Part shown: in pieces, positions 7,555 to 16,259 of the stretch
Layout: the number at the start of each line of letters is the position of its first letter
How positions within the stretch are numbered: the stretch's first letter is position 1
Source: Cohnella sp. WQ 127256
GTDB taxonomy: Bacteria > Bacillota > Bacilli > Paenibacillales > Paenibacillaceae
DNA length: 64,000 bases
Reading direction: 5' to 3'
NCBI RefSeq assembly: GCF_024519285.1
Contig: NZ_JAMZCY010000001.1
Location: 496,001-560,000 of the forward strand
Program-made: the position numbers and the translations under genes
The notes under the pieces: generated by a model
Told to the model about the DNA's origin: nothing
What the model saw: the letters and a program-made list of their open reading frames with translations, nothing else
The model's database searches: none

Positions 7555-8451
7555 TCCTTTGTTTACTAAGGCATCCAAGGGAATAAATCGAGTTCCCAGC
7601 ATATCTATTGCTAGATCCATACGGCCGTTCGACCAACGCTGGTAACCAATAATCGGTACTGCGTACAGCATGGCATCTCCGAACGGTTCAGTTACATATC
7701 GCAGATGCAGCTTGGTATCCAACCTTTTCTGCAGCTTTTTGACGTCTTTCACGGAGAAAGGCGCCTCTTTGGTGAGCCATGGAAGCTTCTCGTAGGCATC
7801 AAACTCCTCATTTAGAGCTAGATTAACGATTTGTGAGCTTACATCTGTTCCCGGATTAGCGGGCAGAGTTGCAGGAAACATTTTATTCCATCCTCCACTA
7901 TCCACCGGTAACTGTTCCGCTGTTTTGGCATCAAACCAAAGGGTTTCATCACCTATCGTCACTTCCCAAGCGGTAGCGAAGGGGTGGACGTAATGCTTGA
8001 TGGTAGTCAAATGTTGAAACTGCTTTTCCGAAGGAATAAAACCCCCGTCGATCAACGATTGTCTTAAACGCTGCTGGGAGAAAAGGGAAAAAGGCCCGAC
8101 GCCGTATTCTCCAAGCTGGAAGGAGCCATCTGTTACTGCATTGACGACCATGTAGCCGATATCTTTGCCTTCTTTAGTGAACAATACAAGCCAGCTATGC
8201 GTACCAGGGCCGAGCGCTTCAATTTGCGGATCGGCAGTTTGCCATGCTTGAAACAGCTTCTGCTCTGACAGCTTAGCCACCCACTCCTGAACCTGCTGCT
8301 CGAGCTTAGAAGGGTGTGGGTTTGTAGCTGGCTGAGCTGCAGCGGCGAATGCCTGCGTGGGGATAACTCCCATATACAGAGCAACAAATGTAACGAGAAG
8401 GAGCGAACGGATTCGCTGCTTTGGTCTTGGTCGATGAGGAAGAAGTGACAT
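7540..8451 (-). CDS. Secreted or membrane-anchored protein of unknown function (303 aa)
   Basis: I do not recognise this family. An N-terminal signal sequence is clear: positively charged PHRPRPKQRIR, then SLLLVTFVALYMGVIPTQAFA with a likely cleavage after AFA near residue 37. The mature part is a mixed alpha/beta domain with two possible halves, SWLVLFTKEGKDIGYMVV near 85-105 and LHLRYVTEPFGDAMLYAVP near 250. No cysteines and no obvious catalytic motif are seen. AGGAGGTACT precedes the ATG. A near-match to a LexA box lies 66 bases upstream. It takes the place of yqzG/sin genes between yqzE and yqhG relative to B. subtilis. Confidence 0.75.
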   Translation of the reverse strand: MSLLPHRPRPKQRIRSLLLVTFVALYMGVIPTQAFAAAAQPATNPHPSKLEQQVQEWVAKLSEQKLFQAWQTADPQIEALGPGTHSWLVLFTKEGKDIGYMVVNAVTDGSFQLGEYGVGPFSLFSQQRLRQSLIDGGFIPSEKQFQHLTTIKHYVHPFATAWEVTIGDETLWFDAKTAEQLPVDSGGWNKMFPATLPANPGTDVSSQIVNLALNEEFDAYEKLPWLTKEAPFSVKDVKKLQKRLDTKLHLRYVTEPFGDAMLYAVPIIGYQRWSNGRMDLAIDMLGTRFIPLDALVNKGLFYR

Positions 8452-8516
8452 AGTACCTCCTGCGATTGTTTGATAGTGGTGTAATATATGGGATTGAGCT
8501 GCTACAAATGGAAAAA

Positions 8517-8530
8517 CGAATGCTTGTTCG
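8517..8530 (-). promoter_or_regulatory. Possible LexA (DinR) box, one mismatch
   Basis: On the minus strand the sequence reads CGAACAAGCATTCG, one base away from the Bacillus LexA consensus CGAACRNRYGTTYG. It is 66 bases upstream of the 303-residue secreted protein. A single imperfect match in an AT-rich spacer can arise by chance. Confidence 0.25.
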
Positions 8531-8640
8531 TTCTTATTGTAATGGACAAGCTATGCCGAGACTGTTACAACCTGTCAACAGATAGTAGGCTCATTTGTTC
8601 TATTTTTGCCGATTAATCGCGTAATTCCACTTCTCGGTAT

Positions 8641-9525
8641 CTAGTGGATACCGGGAAGGTGAAAAATTCCGCAATTCATGACGGACATGGATACTCTAGG
8701 GCGGTATTGCCAATCAATCTCAGCTTCTCTTTGCAAGTAACGCGCGGTCTGCTCCTCTTTCTGTGCCTTCTGATCCTCATGAGTCATTGCTTCGAGCATC
8801 GGTTGATAATAGAGCCGAATTCGCTCAAGCTCATCTTGTCGACGTTGTTCCGCTTCTACGGCCCAAGTGAAGTCGACATTTTTGAGCTTACGCTCCAATG
8901 TCAGCTCCAACTGGGACATCCCTTTGCGAAGGGAGATGCCATTGCGCAAAATATGAACATTAGATGGGAGGCGGGGAGTTAGTCTCTTCAGCTTCAGCGT
9001 TTCCATAAACTTCTCGTCGATAAATCCCGTAGCAAGTGAGATTCCCCATCCATATAACTCCTCGCGTTTCATGTCGCATTCATAGCTGACTTTGAAGTTG
9101 ACCCCTAGCCATGCCGTATACGGCTGTGAGCCAAGGGGATCACTTCTACCACGTAAGGGTTCTTCGAATAACGTAACGCAACGCCCCCCCTGATGGGAGG
9201 CCTCGAACAGCTGGAGAAGACGTCTGGAGCCGAAATAGACATCCTCCTGCACGATTCTTCCTGATTCGGTCATCACATAAGAGATAGGAGAAGCTGCTGC
9301 TCTATCCGCCATGGAAGGGTTCTCGAAGGACCAACGATAAGTCATCGTTTCCGGTTCAGCACCGGTTCGATCAACGAAGCTCCAATAGTAAGGGCGGTTC
9401 GTTAAAGCCCGATCCGCATCAGGTGATAGCTTCACTGTAACGCTGCTTGGACTCTTTTCTATAAAATGGCAGCCCATGGAATCCAAATAGGAGGTAACGA
9501 ATTTATGGACTTGTTTGGTATTCAT
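8641..9525 (-). CDS. yqhG: YqhG family protein
   Basis: The 294 residues begin with the YqhG-like NTKQVHKFVTSYLDSMGCHFIEKSP and continue through KLSPDADRALTNRPYYWSFVDR and a C-terminal coiled-coil-like segment rich in Glu/Gln/Arg (VEAEQRRQDELERIRLYY onward, 225-275). Function is unknown. It is predicted to be cytoplasmic and is almost always next to the SNF2-type helicase YqhH. Here the two genes overlap by ATGA, the helicase stop lying inside the yqhG start, which implies translational coupling and a shared role. Confidence 0.8.
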   Translation of the reverse strand: MNTKQVHKFVTSYLDSMGCHFIEKSPSSVTVKLSPDADRALTNRPYYWSFVDRTGAEPETMTYRWSFENPSMADRAAASPISYVMTESGRIVQEDVYFGSRRLLQLFEASHQGGRCVTLFEEPLRGRSDPLGSQPYTAWLGVNFKVSYECDMKREELYGWGISLATGFIDEKFMETLKLKRLTPRLPSNVHILRNGISLRKGMSQLELTLERKLKNVDFTWAVEAEQRRQDELERIRLYYQPMLEAMTHEDQKAQKEEQTARYLQREAEIDWQYRPRVSMSVMNCGIFHLPGIH

Positions 9526-11303
9526 GGCTTATTCTCCCGATGGATTTGATTTTTTGTTGCTAGCAAAGTATCCCCAAGCCCGTCAATGCGCTGGCGTAAT
9601 TGCTCGCCATCCGTGGATTCCAGCACCATTTTAGCTAAACGACGCTCCAGAGATTCCTCTTTTTCGAGGTGTTGGATGATATCATCTAGCTCGCCAATAA
9701 CCAATTCAAACATATTGATTTTCTCATGGAGCAGGTGTACGATATGTTCTTCGATTGTCCCAAGGGTACACAAATTAAAGATTTGTACATCATCTGTTTG
9801 ACCTAAGCGATGGACGCGACCAATCCGTTGTTCAACTCGCATTGGGTTCCACGGAAGGTCGAAGTTGATGACATGATGGCAAAATTGGAGATTAATTCCT
9901 TCTCCACCGGCTTCGGTTGCGATCATTACCTGTGCTTTTCGGCGAAAGAGATCCATCATCCAGTCTTTCTTCCCGCGGTTCATTCCGCCACGGTAAGGGA
10001 CGGCTGTTATATCGTGTTCTTTGAAAAACTTAAGCAAATATTCCTGAGTCGCCCGATATTCTGTGAAAATAATGACCTTGTCGTTCATTTGCTGGACAAG
10101 CTCCATCGTTTTCTCCGCTTTTGTGTTCGCTTTAATGCTGCGGATCAGCTCGACCAGCTCCCATATACGAGCACGTAGTGGAGAGTCCTCCGTCGTCTTC
10201 TTGAACAGATTAATGAGGGTGATAAATACGGCATCTCGACTAGAGCAAACCTCGCGCTGTAGCGTTACGAGTGACAGCATGCTTGTTAAATCACCCATCT
10301 CTGCGGTCGCATGTTTGCGGACATAGTCGGTAACGCCTTGATACAGAGCCATTTCCTCAGGTGAGAGTCGAAGCGGGACGTTCGTTACGATGCGCTTCGT
10401 GAATTCGACTCCGCCATCACTGCGACGATTGCGTATCATGACTTGACCAAGAGCTTCATGTAGCTTGCTCTCGTTCTTAGGGATTCTACGATCAGCGACG
10501 AAGTTCGCGGCGAAGTCGCCTTCACCTCCGAGTTGACCAGGCTTGAGCAACGTAATGAGGTTATATAGCTCAGACAAGTCATTCTGAACCGGCGTCGCAG
10601 TGAGTAGGAGACAATATTTTTTGCGAAGCTCATTAATAAACTGATAGTTGCCTGTTCGTTTGTTCTTCAGCTTATGGGCTTCGTCGACGATGATCAGGTC
10701 AAATTCGTAATCTAGCAGGATAGTGCGATTCGGATCACGCTTGGCCGTATCCATGGAGGCGACTACGATGTCGTTATCCCACATATAGGTTTTTCTCTGT
10801 GCGATTGCAGGAATGTCGAATTTGCTGTTTAGCTCTCGAACCCATTGCAATACCAATGAAGCGGGAACGAGGATGAGCACCTTCTTAACGAGGCCGCGAA
10901 TAAGATATTCCTTCAGGATTAGTCCGGCTTCGATCGTCTTGCCCAGACCCACCTCATCGGCTAGTATCGCGCGTCCTCGCATTTCATGGAGCACTTTGCG
11001 TGCCGTGTCAACTTGATGGGGCAAGGGTTCAAAATGCGGTAATAAGGCGAGACACTGTAGGGCGTGGAAGTCGGTTACAAGTGATGCTTCCTCGGCTTCC
11101 AACGCTAGCTGATATAAGGTCCAATCGTCCCATGAGCCATTACGTTCTACGCGGCGTTCCAGATCTTCGAAAGCACTACGTTCAACATGCATCTCAACAA
11201 AGGGATGAAGTTTACGTGGCGCTGGGTCAGAGGAGCTGCCTGGAATGGAGGGTGAAACGACACTCGTTGAAGTGTCGGCGGGAGAAGGGAACGGGATCTG
11301 CAA
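9522..11303 (-). CDS. yqhH: SNF2-family ATP-dependent helicase YqhH
   Basis: This 593-residue superfamily 2 helicase of the RapA/SNF2 type has Walker A GRAILADEVGLGKTIEAGLI (near 115), DEAH box IIVDEAHKLKN (near 205), LLTATPVQN, and the C-terminal motifs VMIATEAGGEGINLQFC and VEQRIGRVHRLGQ. Such proteins remodel DNA- or RNA-polymerase-bound complexes; the exact substrate is unknown. The start is TTG with AGGAGG about 9 bases upstream. It is translationally coupled to yqhG. In B. subtilis the pair flanks the gcvT operon; no gcv gene or glycine riboswitch is seen here. Confidence 0.88.
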   Translation of the reverse strand: MQIPFPSPADTSTSVVSPSIPGSSSDPAPRKLHPFVEMHVERSAFEDLERRVERNGSWDDWTLYQLALEAEEASLVTDFHALQCLALLPHFEPLPHQVDTARKVLHEMRGRAILADEVGLGKTIEAGLILKEYLIRGLVKKVLILVPASLVLQWVRELNSKFDIPAIAQRKTYMWDNDIVVASMDTAKRDPNRTILLDYEFDLIIVDEAHKLKNKRTGNYQFINELRKKYCLLLTATPVQNDLSELYNLITLLKPGQLGGEGDFAANFVADRRIPKNESKLHEALGQVMIRNRRSDGGVEFTKRIVTNVPLRLSPEEMALYQGVTDYVRKHATAEMGDLTSMLSLVTLQREVCSSRDAVFITLINLFKKTTEDSPLRARIWELVELIRSIKANTKAEKTMELVQQMNDKVIIFTEYRATQEYLLKFFKEHDITAVPYRGGMNRGKKDWMMDLFRRKAQVMIATEAGGEGINLQFCHHVINFDLPWNPMRVEQRIGRVHRLGQTDDVQIFNLCTLGTIEEHIVHLLHEKINMFELVIGELDDIIQHLEKEESLERRLAKMVLESTDGEQLRQRIDGLGDTLLATKNQIHRENKP

Positions 11304-11519
11304 AAGTAGGTCCTCCTGGGCGATAACTTGATCCTCTGAATAAGAATGAGTGAAGTTTCGCAGGGTAATGTTCTGGAATGGATAAGTGTTTCTCCCTTAG
11401 TATGAGCAATCCAGAACAATTCAAAACAAGAGTAAAAAAAGTAGGCTTAGCTCACCTTTTTTGAGAGCTTTCTCCCATTTTCGCCTGTTTTCGATTTATA
11501 TGCTTATTGTCCTATGGAT

Positions 11520-11568
11520 GCACCAGATGTGGTGTAGTATAATGGTAAACGCACACAACATATTGTAC
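11520..11568 (+). promoter_or_regulatory. Pair of NrdR-type boxes around the nrdJ promoter
   Basis: Two 16-bp elements follow the NrdR pattern acaCwAtATaTwGtgt, keeping the core C.A.AT.T.G: GCACCAGATGTGGTGT at 11520-11535 and ACACAACATATTGTAC at 11553-11568. They are 33 bases apart start to start, close to the usual three helical turns. A TATAAT at 11538-11543 lies between them, so bound NrdR would block the promoter. The -35 (TGGATG, 11515-11520) is weak. Confidence 0.6.
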
Positions 11569-11644
11569 TGTTTACATATATTAAAAGTGCTGCGAGCCGG
11601 ATGAAATACGTTTTATACTCTTAAATTTAGGAGGCTGTGACGGA

Positions 11645-14206
11645 TTGAAAACGATGCAGACTAGAAGGTTAGAAGGACTTAGCGAGAAAATATTTTTGGA
11701 TCGTTATGCTTGGAAAAATGCCGATACGAATGAAACAAAGGTTGGGGATGTAGTCCTCGTACTCACAAAGGATGATCCTAAGTTTCCCGCTAAAGATGTT
11801 GGAGAAGTTGTTAAACGTGAAGGTCAGAATGTAACCGTTAAGCTACGTAACGGAGAGTTAGTACAATCAACCGTTGAGAAGCTGACGTTAACTATTGAGA
11901 AAACACCTGAGGAAATGTGGACACGGCTCGCAGGTGCGATGTCGTCCGTGGAAGATTCCCCCGAGAAGCAGAAGGAATGGGAAGAGAAATTCCGCTGGTT
12001 GCTCGATGATTGGAAGCTAGTTCCGGGTGGTCGGATTGCAGCAGGTGCTGGCGCAAGTGAAGAGCTGACACTCTTCAATTGCTACGTTATCCCATCGCCT
12101 CATGATAGTCGTGGCGGAATTATGCAGACGTTGTCTGAGATGACTGAAATCATGGCGCGTGGCGGCGGAGTTGGCATTAACTTGTCCTCGTTGCGTCCTC
12201 GTCGTGCGATTGTCAAAGGCGTTAATGGTTCGTCCAGCGGTGCAGTTTCATGGGGTGGATTGTTCAGCTACACGACCGGATTGATCGAACAAGGCGGAAG
12301 CCGTCGTGGAGCGTTAATGCTTATGATCAACGACTGGCATCCTGACGTTGAGGATTTCATTACGGTTAAGCAGACGATGGGTCAAGTGACGAACGCGAAC
12401 CTTTCTGTATGTGTGAGTAACGCATTCATGAAAGCCGTCAAAGAGGATGCAGATTGGGACCTCGTATTCCCGGACTCCAAGGATCCAGATTATGACTCCC
12501 TATGGGACGGCGACTTGGATAAGTGGAAGAAGCTTGGCAAGCAAGTCACTCTCTACCGTACAGTTCGCGCTCGCGATGTATGGAAGAGCATCATTGATGG
12601 AGCTTGGAAGTCTGCAGAGCCGGGCGTAGTATTCATGGAATACTACAACCAGATGTCGAATAGCTGGTATTTTAACCCGATTATTTGTACGAATCCGTGT
12701 GGCGAGCAAGGGCTCCCAGCATGGGGCGTGTGTAACTTATCTGCGGTCAACTTATCAAAGTTCTATGATGCGGACAAACATGATGTGGCTTGGGATGAGT
12801 TGTCCCGAGTCGTTCGTTACTCGACTCGTTTCCTAGATAATGTAATCGATAAGACACCTTATCATTTCCCTGAGAATAAGAAGAACCAGCAGAATGAGCG
12901 CCGCGTAGGTCTCGGTACGATGGGTCTTGCTGAATTGATGATCCGTTTGGAAGTTCGTTACGGCAGTCCGGAAAGCATGGAGTTCCTAGACAAACTATAC
13001 GGCTTTATGGCTCGCGAAGCTTATCTTGCATCCACTGAACTCGCAGCTGAAAAAGGTTCTTTCCCAGCATTCGATCTGGAGCCTTTCATGCAAAGCGGAT
13101 TCATGAAAAATATGGTTGAAGAGTTCCCAGAAGTCGGAGAAGCGATTAGCAAGCGAGGTATGCGCAATGTTACCGTTATTACCCAAGCGCCTACGGGCTC
13201 TACAGGGACAATGGTTGGTACATCAACGGGAATCGAACCCTACTTCGCGTTTGAATTTTTCCGTCAAAGCCGATTGGGTTATGACAAGCAATTGGTTCCG
13301 ATCGCTCAGGAATGGCAAGAAGCGAATCCGGGTAAAGAGCTTCCGGAATGGTTTGTTACTTCGATGGATTTATCCGCGAAGGATCACATTCGTGCACAAG
13401 CCGCTATTCAGCGTTGGGTGGATAGCTCCATTTCCAAGACGGCTAACTGCCCTGCCGACTTCACAGTCGAAGAGACAGCTGAGCTGTACGAGATGGCATT
13501 CGAGCTTGGTTGTAAAGGCGTGACCATCTATCGGGATGGTAGCCGTGATGTTCAAGTTCTTAGCACAGCTAAGGATGAGAAGAAGGCGGAAGCCGTAACT
13601 GATGCTCCAGCAGTGGAAGAAAGCCCAGCAGAAACACTAAGTGCGGCTCTCAACGTTAGTGTGACTCCTGAGCAGAAGCAAGTGTTCGACAAACAATATA
13701 AGAGCCGTCCAAAAATTCTTCGTGGCGCGACTTACAAATATAATACGCCTTTCGGTATGGCGTATATCACGGTTAACGATATCGACGGTATTCCAGGAGA
13801 AATCTTCTTGAACGTTGGTAAGGCGGGTTCAGACGTATTCGCTATGGCGGAAGCTCTTGGTCGTGTGTGCTCTCTGTTCCTGCGTTATGGGGATCATGGA
13901 AACAAAGTCCAGCTTCTCGTGAAGCATCTGAAAGGTATTGGTGGCTCCGGTGCAGTCGGCTTCGGCCCGAATCGTGTCGAGTCTATCGCAGACGCGGTAG
14001 CTCAAGCGTTAGAATCCCATGCCGGCATCGTTGATCACGAGCATGCAGCAGCAGCCGAAACGCCAATCGCGGCAAATAGCAATACAGAAACATTTAAGAT
14101 GGCTTACACGTCGAAAGACCTTTGCCCATCCTGCGGATCAGCATCGTTGCTGAATGTAGAGGGATGTAAAACTTGTGGGAACTGTGGCTATAGTAAGTGC
14201 TCGTAG
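11645..14206 (+). CDS. nrdJ: Vitamin B12-dependent (class II) ribonucleoside-diphosphate reductase
   Basis: The 853-residue enzyme makes deoxyribonucleotides using adenosylcobalamin and works with or without oxygen. Class II features include NCYVIPSPHDSRGGIMQTL, ARGGGVGINLSSLRPR, the active-site cysteine segment TNPCGEQGLP, TQAPTGSTGTMVGTSTGIEPYF, and a C-terminal zinc ribbon with redox cysteines (LCPSCGS...GCKTCGNCGYSKCS). A Glu/Ala-rich linker near 640-675 separates the barrel from the C-terminal domain. The start is TTG 11645 with AGGAGG 10 bases upstream; ATG 11654 would leave too long a gap. NrdR-like boxes cover the promoter. No class I nrdA/nrdB genes are in the window. Its cofactor links it to the cobalamin genes at 40-47 kb. 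Confidence 0.95.
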   Translation: MKTMQTRRLEGLSEKIFLDRYAWKNADTNETKVGDVVLVLTKDDPKFPAKDVGEVVKREGQNVTVKLRNGELVQSTVEKLTLTIEKTPEEMWTRLAGAMSSVEDSPEKQKEWEEKFRWLLDDWKLVPGGRIAAGAGASEELTLFNCYVIPSPHDSRGGIMQTLSEMTEIMARGGGVGINLSSLRPRRAIVKGVNGSSSGAVSWGGLFSYTTGLIEQGGSRRGALMLMINDWHPDVEDFITVKQTMGQVTNANLSVCVSNAFMKAVKEDADWDLVFPDSKDPDYDSLWDGDLDKWKKLGKQVTLYRTVRARDVWKSIIDGAWKSAEPGVVFMEYYNQMSNSWYFNPIICTNPCGEQGLPAWGVCNLSAVNLSKFYDADKHDVAWDELSRVVRYSTRFLDNVIDKTPYHFPENKKNQQNERRVGLGTMGLAELMIRLEVRYGSPESMEFLDKLYGFMAREAYLASTELAAEKGSFPAFDLEPFMQSGFMKNMVEEFPEVGEAISKRGMRNVTVITQAPTGSTGTMVGTSTGIEPYFAFEFFRQSRLGYDKQLVPIAQEWQEANPGKELPEWFVTSMDLSAKDHIRAQAAIQRWVDSSISKTANCPADFTVEETAELYEMAFELGCKGVTIYRDGSRDVQVLSTAKDEKKAEAVTDAPAVEESPAETLSAALNVSVTPEQKQVFDKQYKSRPKILRGATYKYNTPFGMAYITVNDIDGIPGEIFLNVGKAGSDVFAMAEALGRVCSLFLRYGDHGNKVQLLVKHLKGIGGSGAVGFGPNRVESIADAVAQALESHAGIVDHEHAAAAETPIAANSNTETFKMAYTSKDLCPSCGSASLLNVEGCKTCGNCGYSKCS

Positions 14207-14372
14207 GGGTAAGTGTACTAAAGCAGTGTTATCTCCGCTGTGATATTAGGTGTATCGTCTGTTGGAGTAAATACACTGCCGGACTATAACTAAATTGATA
14301 CACAAGCCCATCATAGAATTGATATGAATATGTTATCCTGCATATATTTAGAAATTAAATTATATGGGAGAA

Positions 14373-14419
14373 GCACTCCAATGATCGCCGAACTGGCTAT
14401 CATTGGAGTGCTTTTTTTT
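14373..14419 (+). terminator. Rho-independent terminator downstream of nrdJ
   Basis: GCACTCCAATGAT (14373-14385) pairs exactly with ATCATTGGAGTGC (14399-14411), followed by eight T. It lies 167 bases after the nrdJ stop, with no other gene between. Confidence 0.9.
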
Positions 14420-14850
14420 GAAATAAAATATTGGGGGGGGGGGGCATATGAAGTACTACCTTTATTTGAAGGTTCGACACAGATTACGAGCGTGTGTTCT
14501 TTTTTGGTGGTTTAATAAATCCCCATCGATAAACAAAAACAACTACGACAAGTCCATCGTAGTAGATTTTCTCTTTATCGGCCGTAAGAGGATTTCTAAT
14601 CAATCTTGGCTGAATATTATCACCCGACTACACCACTCTAACCGTTTTTTGCACAACTGAATATCATAAAATACACCATCAAAAATCATAAATTACTCTA
14701 GATCGATATGTGAACCTGACGGAATCATGAATTTCGTTAGGTTCTTTCTGTATTCTGGCTCTTGTTAATTCAAAGTAATCTAAGATAAAATAAAGTAATT
14801 TAATCGTTTTGCATAAGTATACTTTACTTTTATAAAAGGTCGGTTTATAA
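14420..14850. other. Non-coding stretch with a 12-G tract and two hairpins
   Basis: No convincing gene is seen. A run of twelve G occupies 14433-14444, a likely slippage site. ACTACGA / TCGTAGT form a short inverted repeat near 14541-14562. A second hairpin with 13-bp arms (GAACCT.ACG.AA at 14712-14724, its partner at 14732-14744, two G-T pairs) is followed by TTTCT. A 70-codon frame that starts after the G-run has no ribosome binding site of usual form and no recognisable product. Confidence 0.5.
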
Positions 14851-14872
14851 TTTGATTCATGAGGTGATGGTC

Positions 14873-15109
14873 ATGAAGAAAGATTTTGGTGATTCGATAT
14901 CAAATAAGGTTTATGAATATCGCGTACTTGCCAGAATGTCTCAGCAAGAATTAGCAGAGAAAGTCGGGGTTTCCAAACAAACCATTTTCGTCATGGAAAA
15001 AGGAAATTATGTTCCGACACTGCTGTTAGCCTTTCGAATTGCCGAATTTTTTAATGTTGATGTAAACGATATTTTTACTTATGAGAAAGGAAGTGATCAT
15101 AGTGATTAA
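14873..15109 (+). CDS. XRE-family helix-turn-helix regulator (78 aa)
   Basis: This small Cro/CI-type DNA-binding protein consists almost entirely of one HTH domain: YRVLARMSQQELAEKVGVSKQTIFVMEKGNYVPTLLLAFRIAEFFNVDVNDIF. ATG 14873 is chosen because GAGGTGA (14861-14867) precedes it by 5 bases; earlier in-frame ATGs at 14852 and 14867 are worse placed. Its stop overlaps the GTG start of the following membrane-protein gene, so the two are translated together. Such XRE + DUF2178-like pairs are common in Bacilli; the regulator probably controls its own small operon. Confidence 0.85.
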   Translation: MKKDFGDSISNKVYEYRVLARMSQQELAEKVGVSKQTIFVMEKGNYVPTLLLAFRIAEFFNVDVNDIFTYEKGSDHSD

Positions 15110-15446
15110 TTTTTCTGATATCTCTAACGCTATTTTTAACCCGTTAAAGTCTTGGGCTGAACAATCACAAGGAAATTGGAATATTTTAATTGTTAGCGGT
15201 TTTGTATTGGTTTTTGTCGGAGCTATTCTAACATACGTACTACACAAAAAAATGGGTAAAGCTGATGAAAGAACAAAACAAATATCTTTAACTAGTGCCC
15301 TTTTAGTGTTATGTGTAGTAATCTTATGCGACGTGATTTTCCCGAAAGAATATATGTGGCAGATTTTCTTCTTATATAAATATTCTCTTGCATTCCTTGC
15401 TTCAGCAATCTATCTAGCAGTTCGATATAAAAAAGACTTTTTTTAA
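15102..15446 (+). CDS. Small membrane protein, DUF2178-like
   Basis: The 114-residue protein has three or four predicted membrane segments: ILIVSGFVLVFVGAILTYVL (about 28-47), ALLVLCVVILCDVIF (about 68-82) and YKYSLAFLASAIYLAVRY (about 92-109). The KADERTKQISLTSA loop between the first two matches the DERT-type motif I associate with DUF2178 proteins. GTG 15102 is preferred, with GGAAG about 8 bases upstream, and lies within the last codons of the XRE gene. Function is unknown; partnership with the XRE regulator suggests a membrane sensor or effector. Confidence 0.65.
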   Translation: MINFSDISNAIFNPLKSWAEQSQGNWNILIVSGFVLVFVGAILTYVLHKKMGKADERTKQISLTSALLVLCVVILCDVIFPKEYMWQIFFLYKYSLAFLASAIYLAVRYKKDFF

Positions 15447-15471
15447 CTAAAGAACGAAAACTTACAGAAAT

Positions 15472-15494
15472 AGACCCTTCGGGGTCTCTTTTTT
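15472..15494 (+). terminator. Rho-independent terminator after the XRE/membrane protein pair
   Basis: AGACCC (15472-15477), loop TTCG, GGGTCT (15482-15487), then CTTTTTT. The stem is short, with a stable tetraloop. Confidence 0.8.
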
Positions 15495-15527
15495 GTTGAA
15501 TCATGGAAGATGGGAAGTACCCAACAT

Positions 15528-16109
15528 CTACTTAATCAGTGATAGTATTACCTCTACTGAATGATCTACAAATGTCCGTTCAGGACGGGACTTCATCATC
15601 ACGGTAAGTCCGATCAAGGATACAACTAGAGTTTGAGCTAATGCTTTTGCATTTATATCCGTTTTAAGCTCACCTGCTTGAAGACCTCGTTCAATCGCTT
15701 CATGAAATATGGCTGATAGATACATCTGATGTTCCCTTGTAAGGATTTCAAATTTCTCATCATGAGGTGCAAGCTCAACCATCGTATTGATGCAAAAGCA
15801 ACCCCGATTGTTAATATCTGAATATCCATCTGCCACAATACCCTCAAAAAAAGTGCGAAACCCTTCTTTTACGGATAAACGATTCTGAAGCTTAGCTCGG
15901 ATATTGGAAGAGTGGGAGGTTGTATATTTCCGAAGGGCGGCTTCGAAAAGTTCTTTCTTATCTCCAAAGGCTGAGTACATGCTTGGCCGTTGAATGCCCA
16001 TTCTGGATGTTAGATCGCTTAAAGAGGTAGCTTCGAATCCCTTCTCCCAAAATATTTGCATAGCTGCGTCTAATGCTTTATCCACATTAAATTCCCGTTG
16101 CCGAGCCAT
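15528..16109 (-). CDS. TetR/AcrR-family regulator of the adjacent MFS transporter
   Basis: The 193-residue repressor has an N-terminal TetR HTH (ALDAAMQIFWEKGFEATSLSDLTSRMGIQRPSMYSAFGDKKELFEAAL, residues 12-60) and a C-terminal ligand-binding region containing NRGCFCINTMVELA near 100. GAGGTG precedes the ATG. It is transcribed away from the MFS gene across a 220-bp gap containing two near-identical operators in opposite orientation, one next to each gene. It very probably represses itself and the transporter until a small molecule binds. The ligand is unknown. Confidence 0.88.
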   Translation of the reverse strand: MARQREFNVDKALDAAMQIFWEKGFEATSLSDLTSRMGIQRPSMYSAFGDKKELFEAALRKYTTSHSSNIRAKLQNRLSVKEGFRTFFEGIVADGYSDINNRGCFCINTMVELAPHDEKFEILTREHQMYLSAIFHEAIERGLQAGELKTDINAKALAQTLVVSLIGLTVMMKSRPERTFVDHSVEVILSLIK

Positions 16110-16128
16110 GATAACACCTCTTTTTTTT

Positions 16129-16150
16129 CTGTATCGATCAGTATGTTATG
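16129..16150 (-). promoter_or_regulatory. TetR operator copy next to the tetR gene
   Basis: Read on the minus strand, CATAACATACTGATCGATAC followed by AG is the inverted counterpart of the site at 16260-16281, differing at a few positions. The core is CTGATCGATAC. It lies 20 bases before the tetR start. Confidence 0.75.
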
Positions 16151-16259
16151 ATTCTATCCATTAAAGGATCTGCTGTCAAATTGCAGTTTTATATCGACAT
16201 CATGTTAGTTGATATATCCTTGACATTATGAGATGTTGTGGATTATGTTTATGTGGCGT

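Noticed and set aside
11304-11519. Search for a cobalamin or glycine riboswitch upstream of nrdJ or yqhH
   Set aside because: No B12 box, no tandem glycine aptamer and no expression-platform terminator was found; only promoter-type elements are present.
14448-14660. 70-codon frame after the 12-G tract
   Set aside because: The only upstream purine-rich element is the G homopolymer itself, and the product has no recognisable features.
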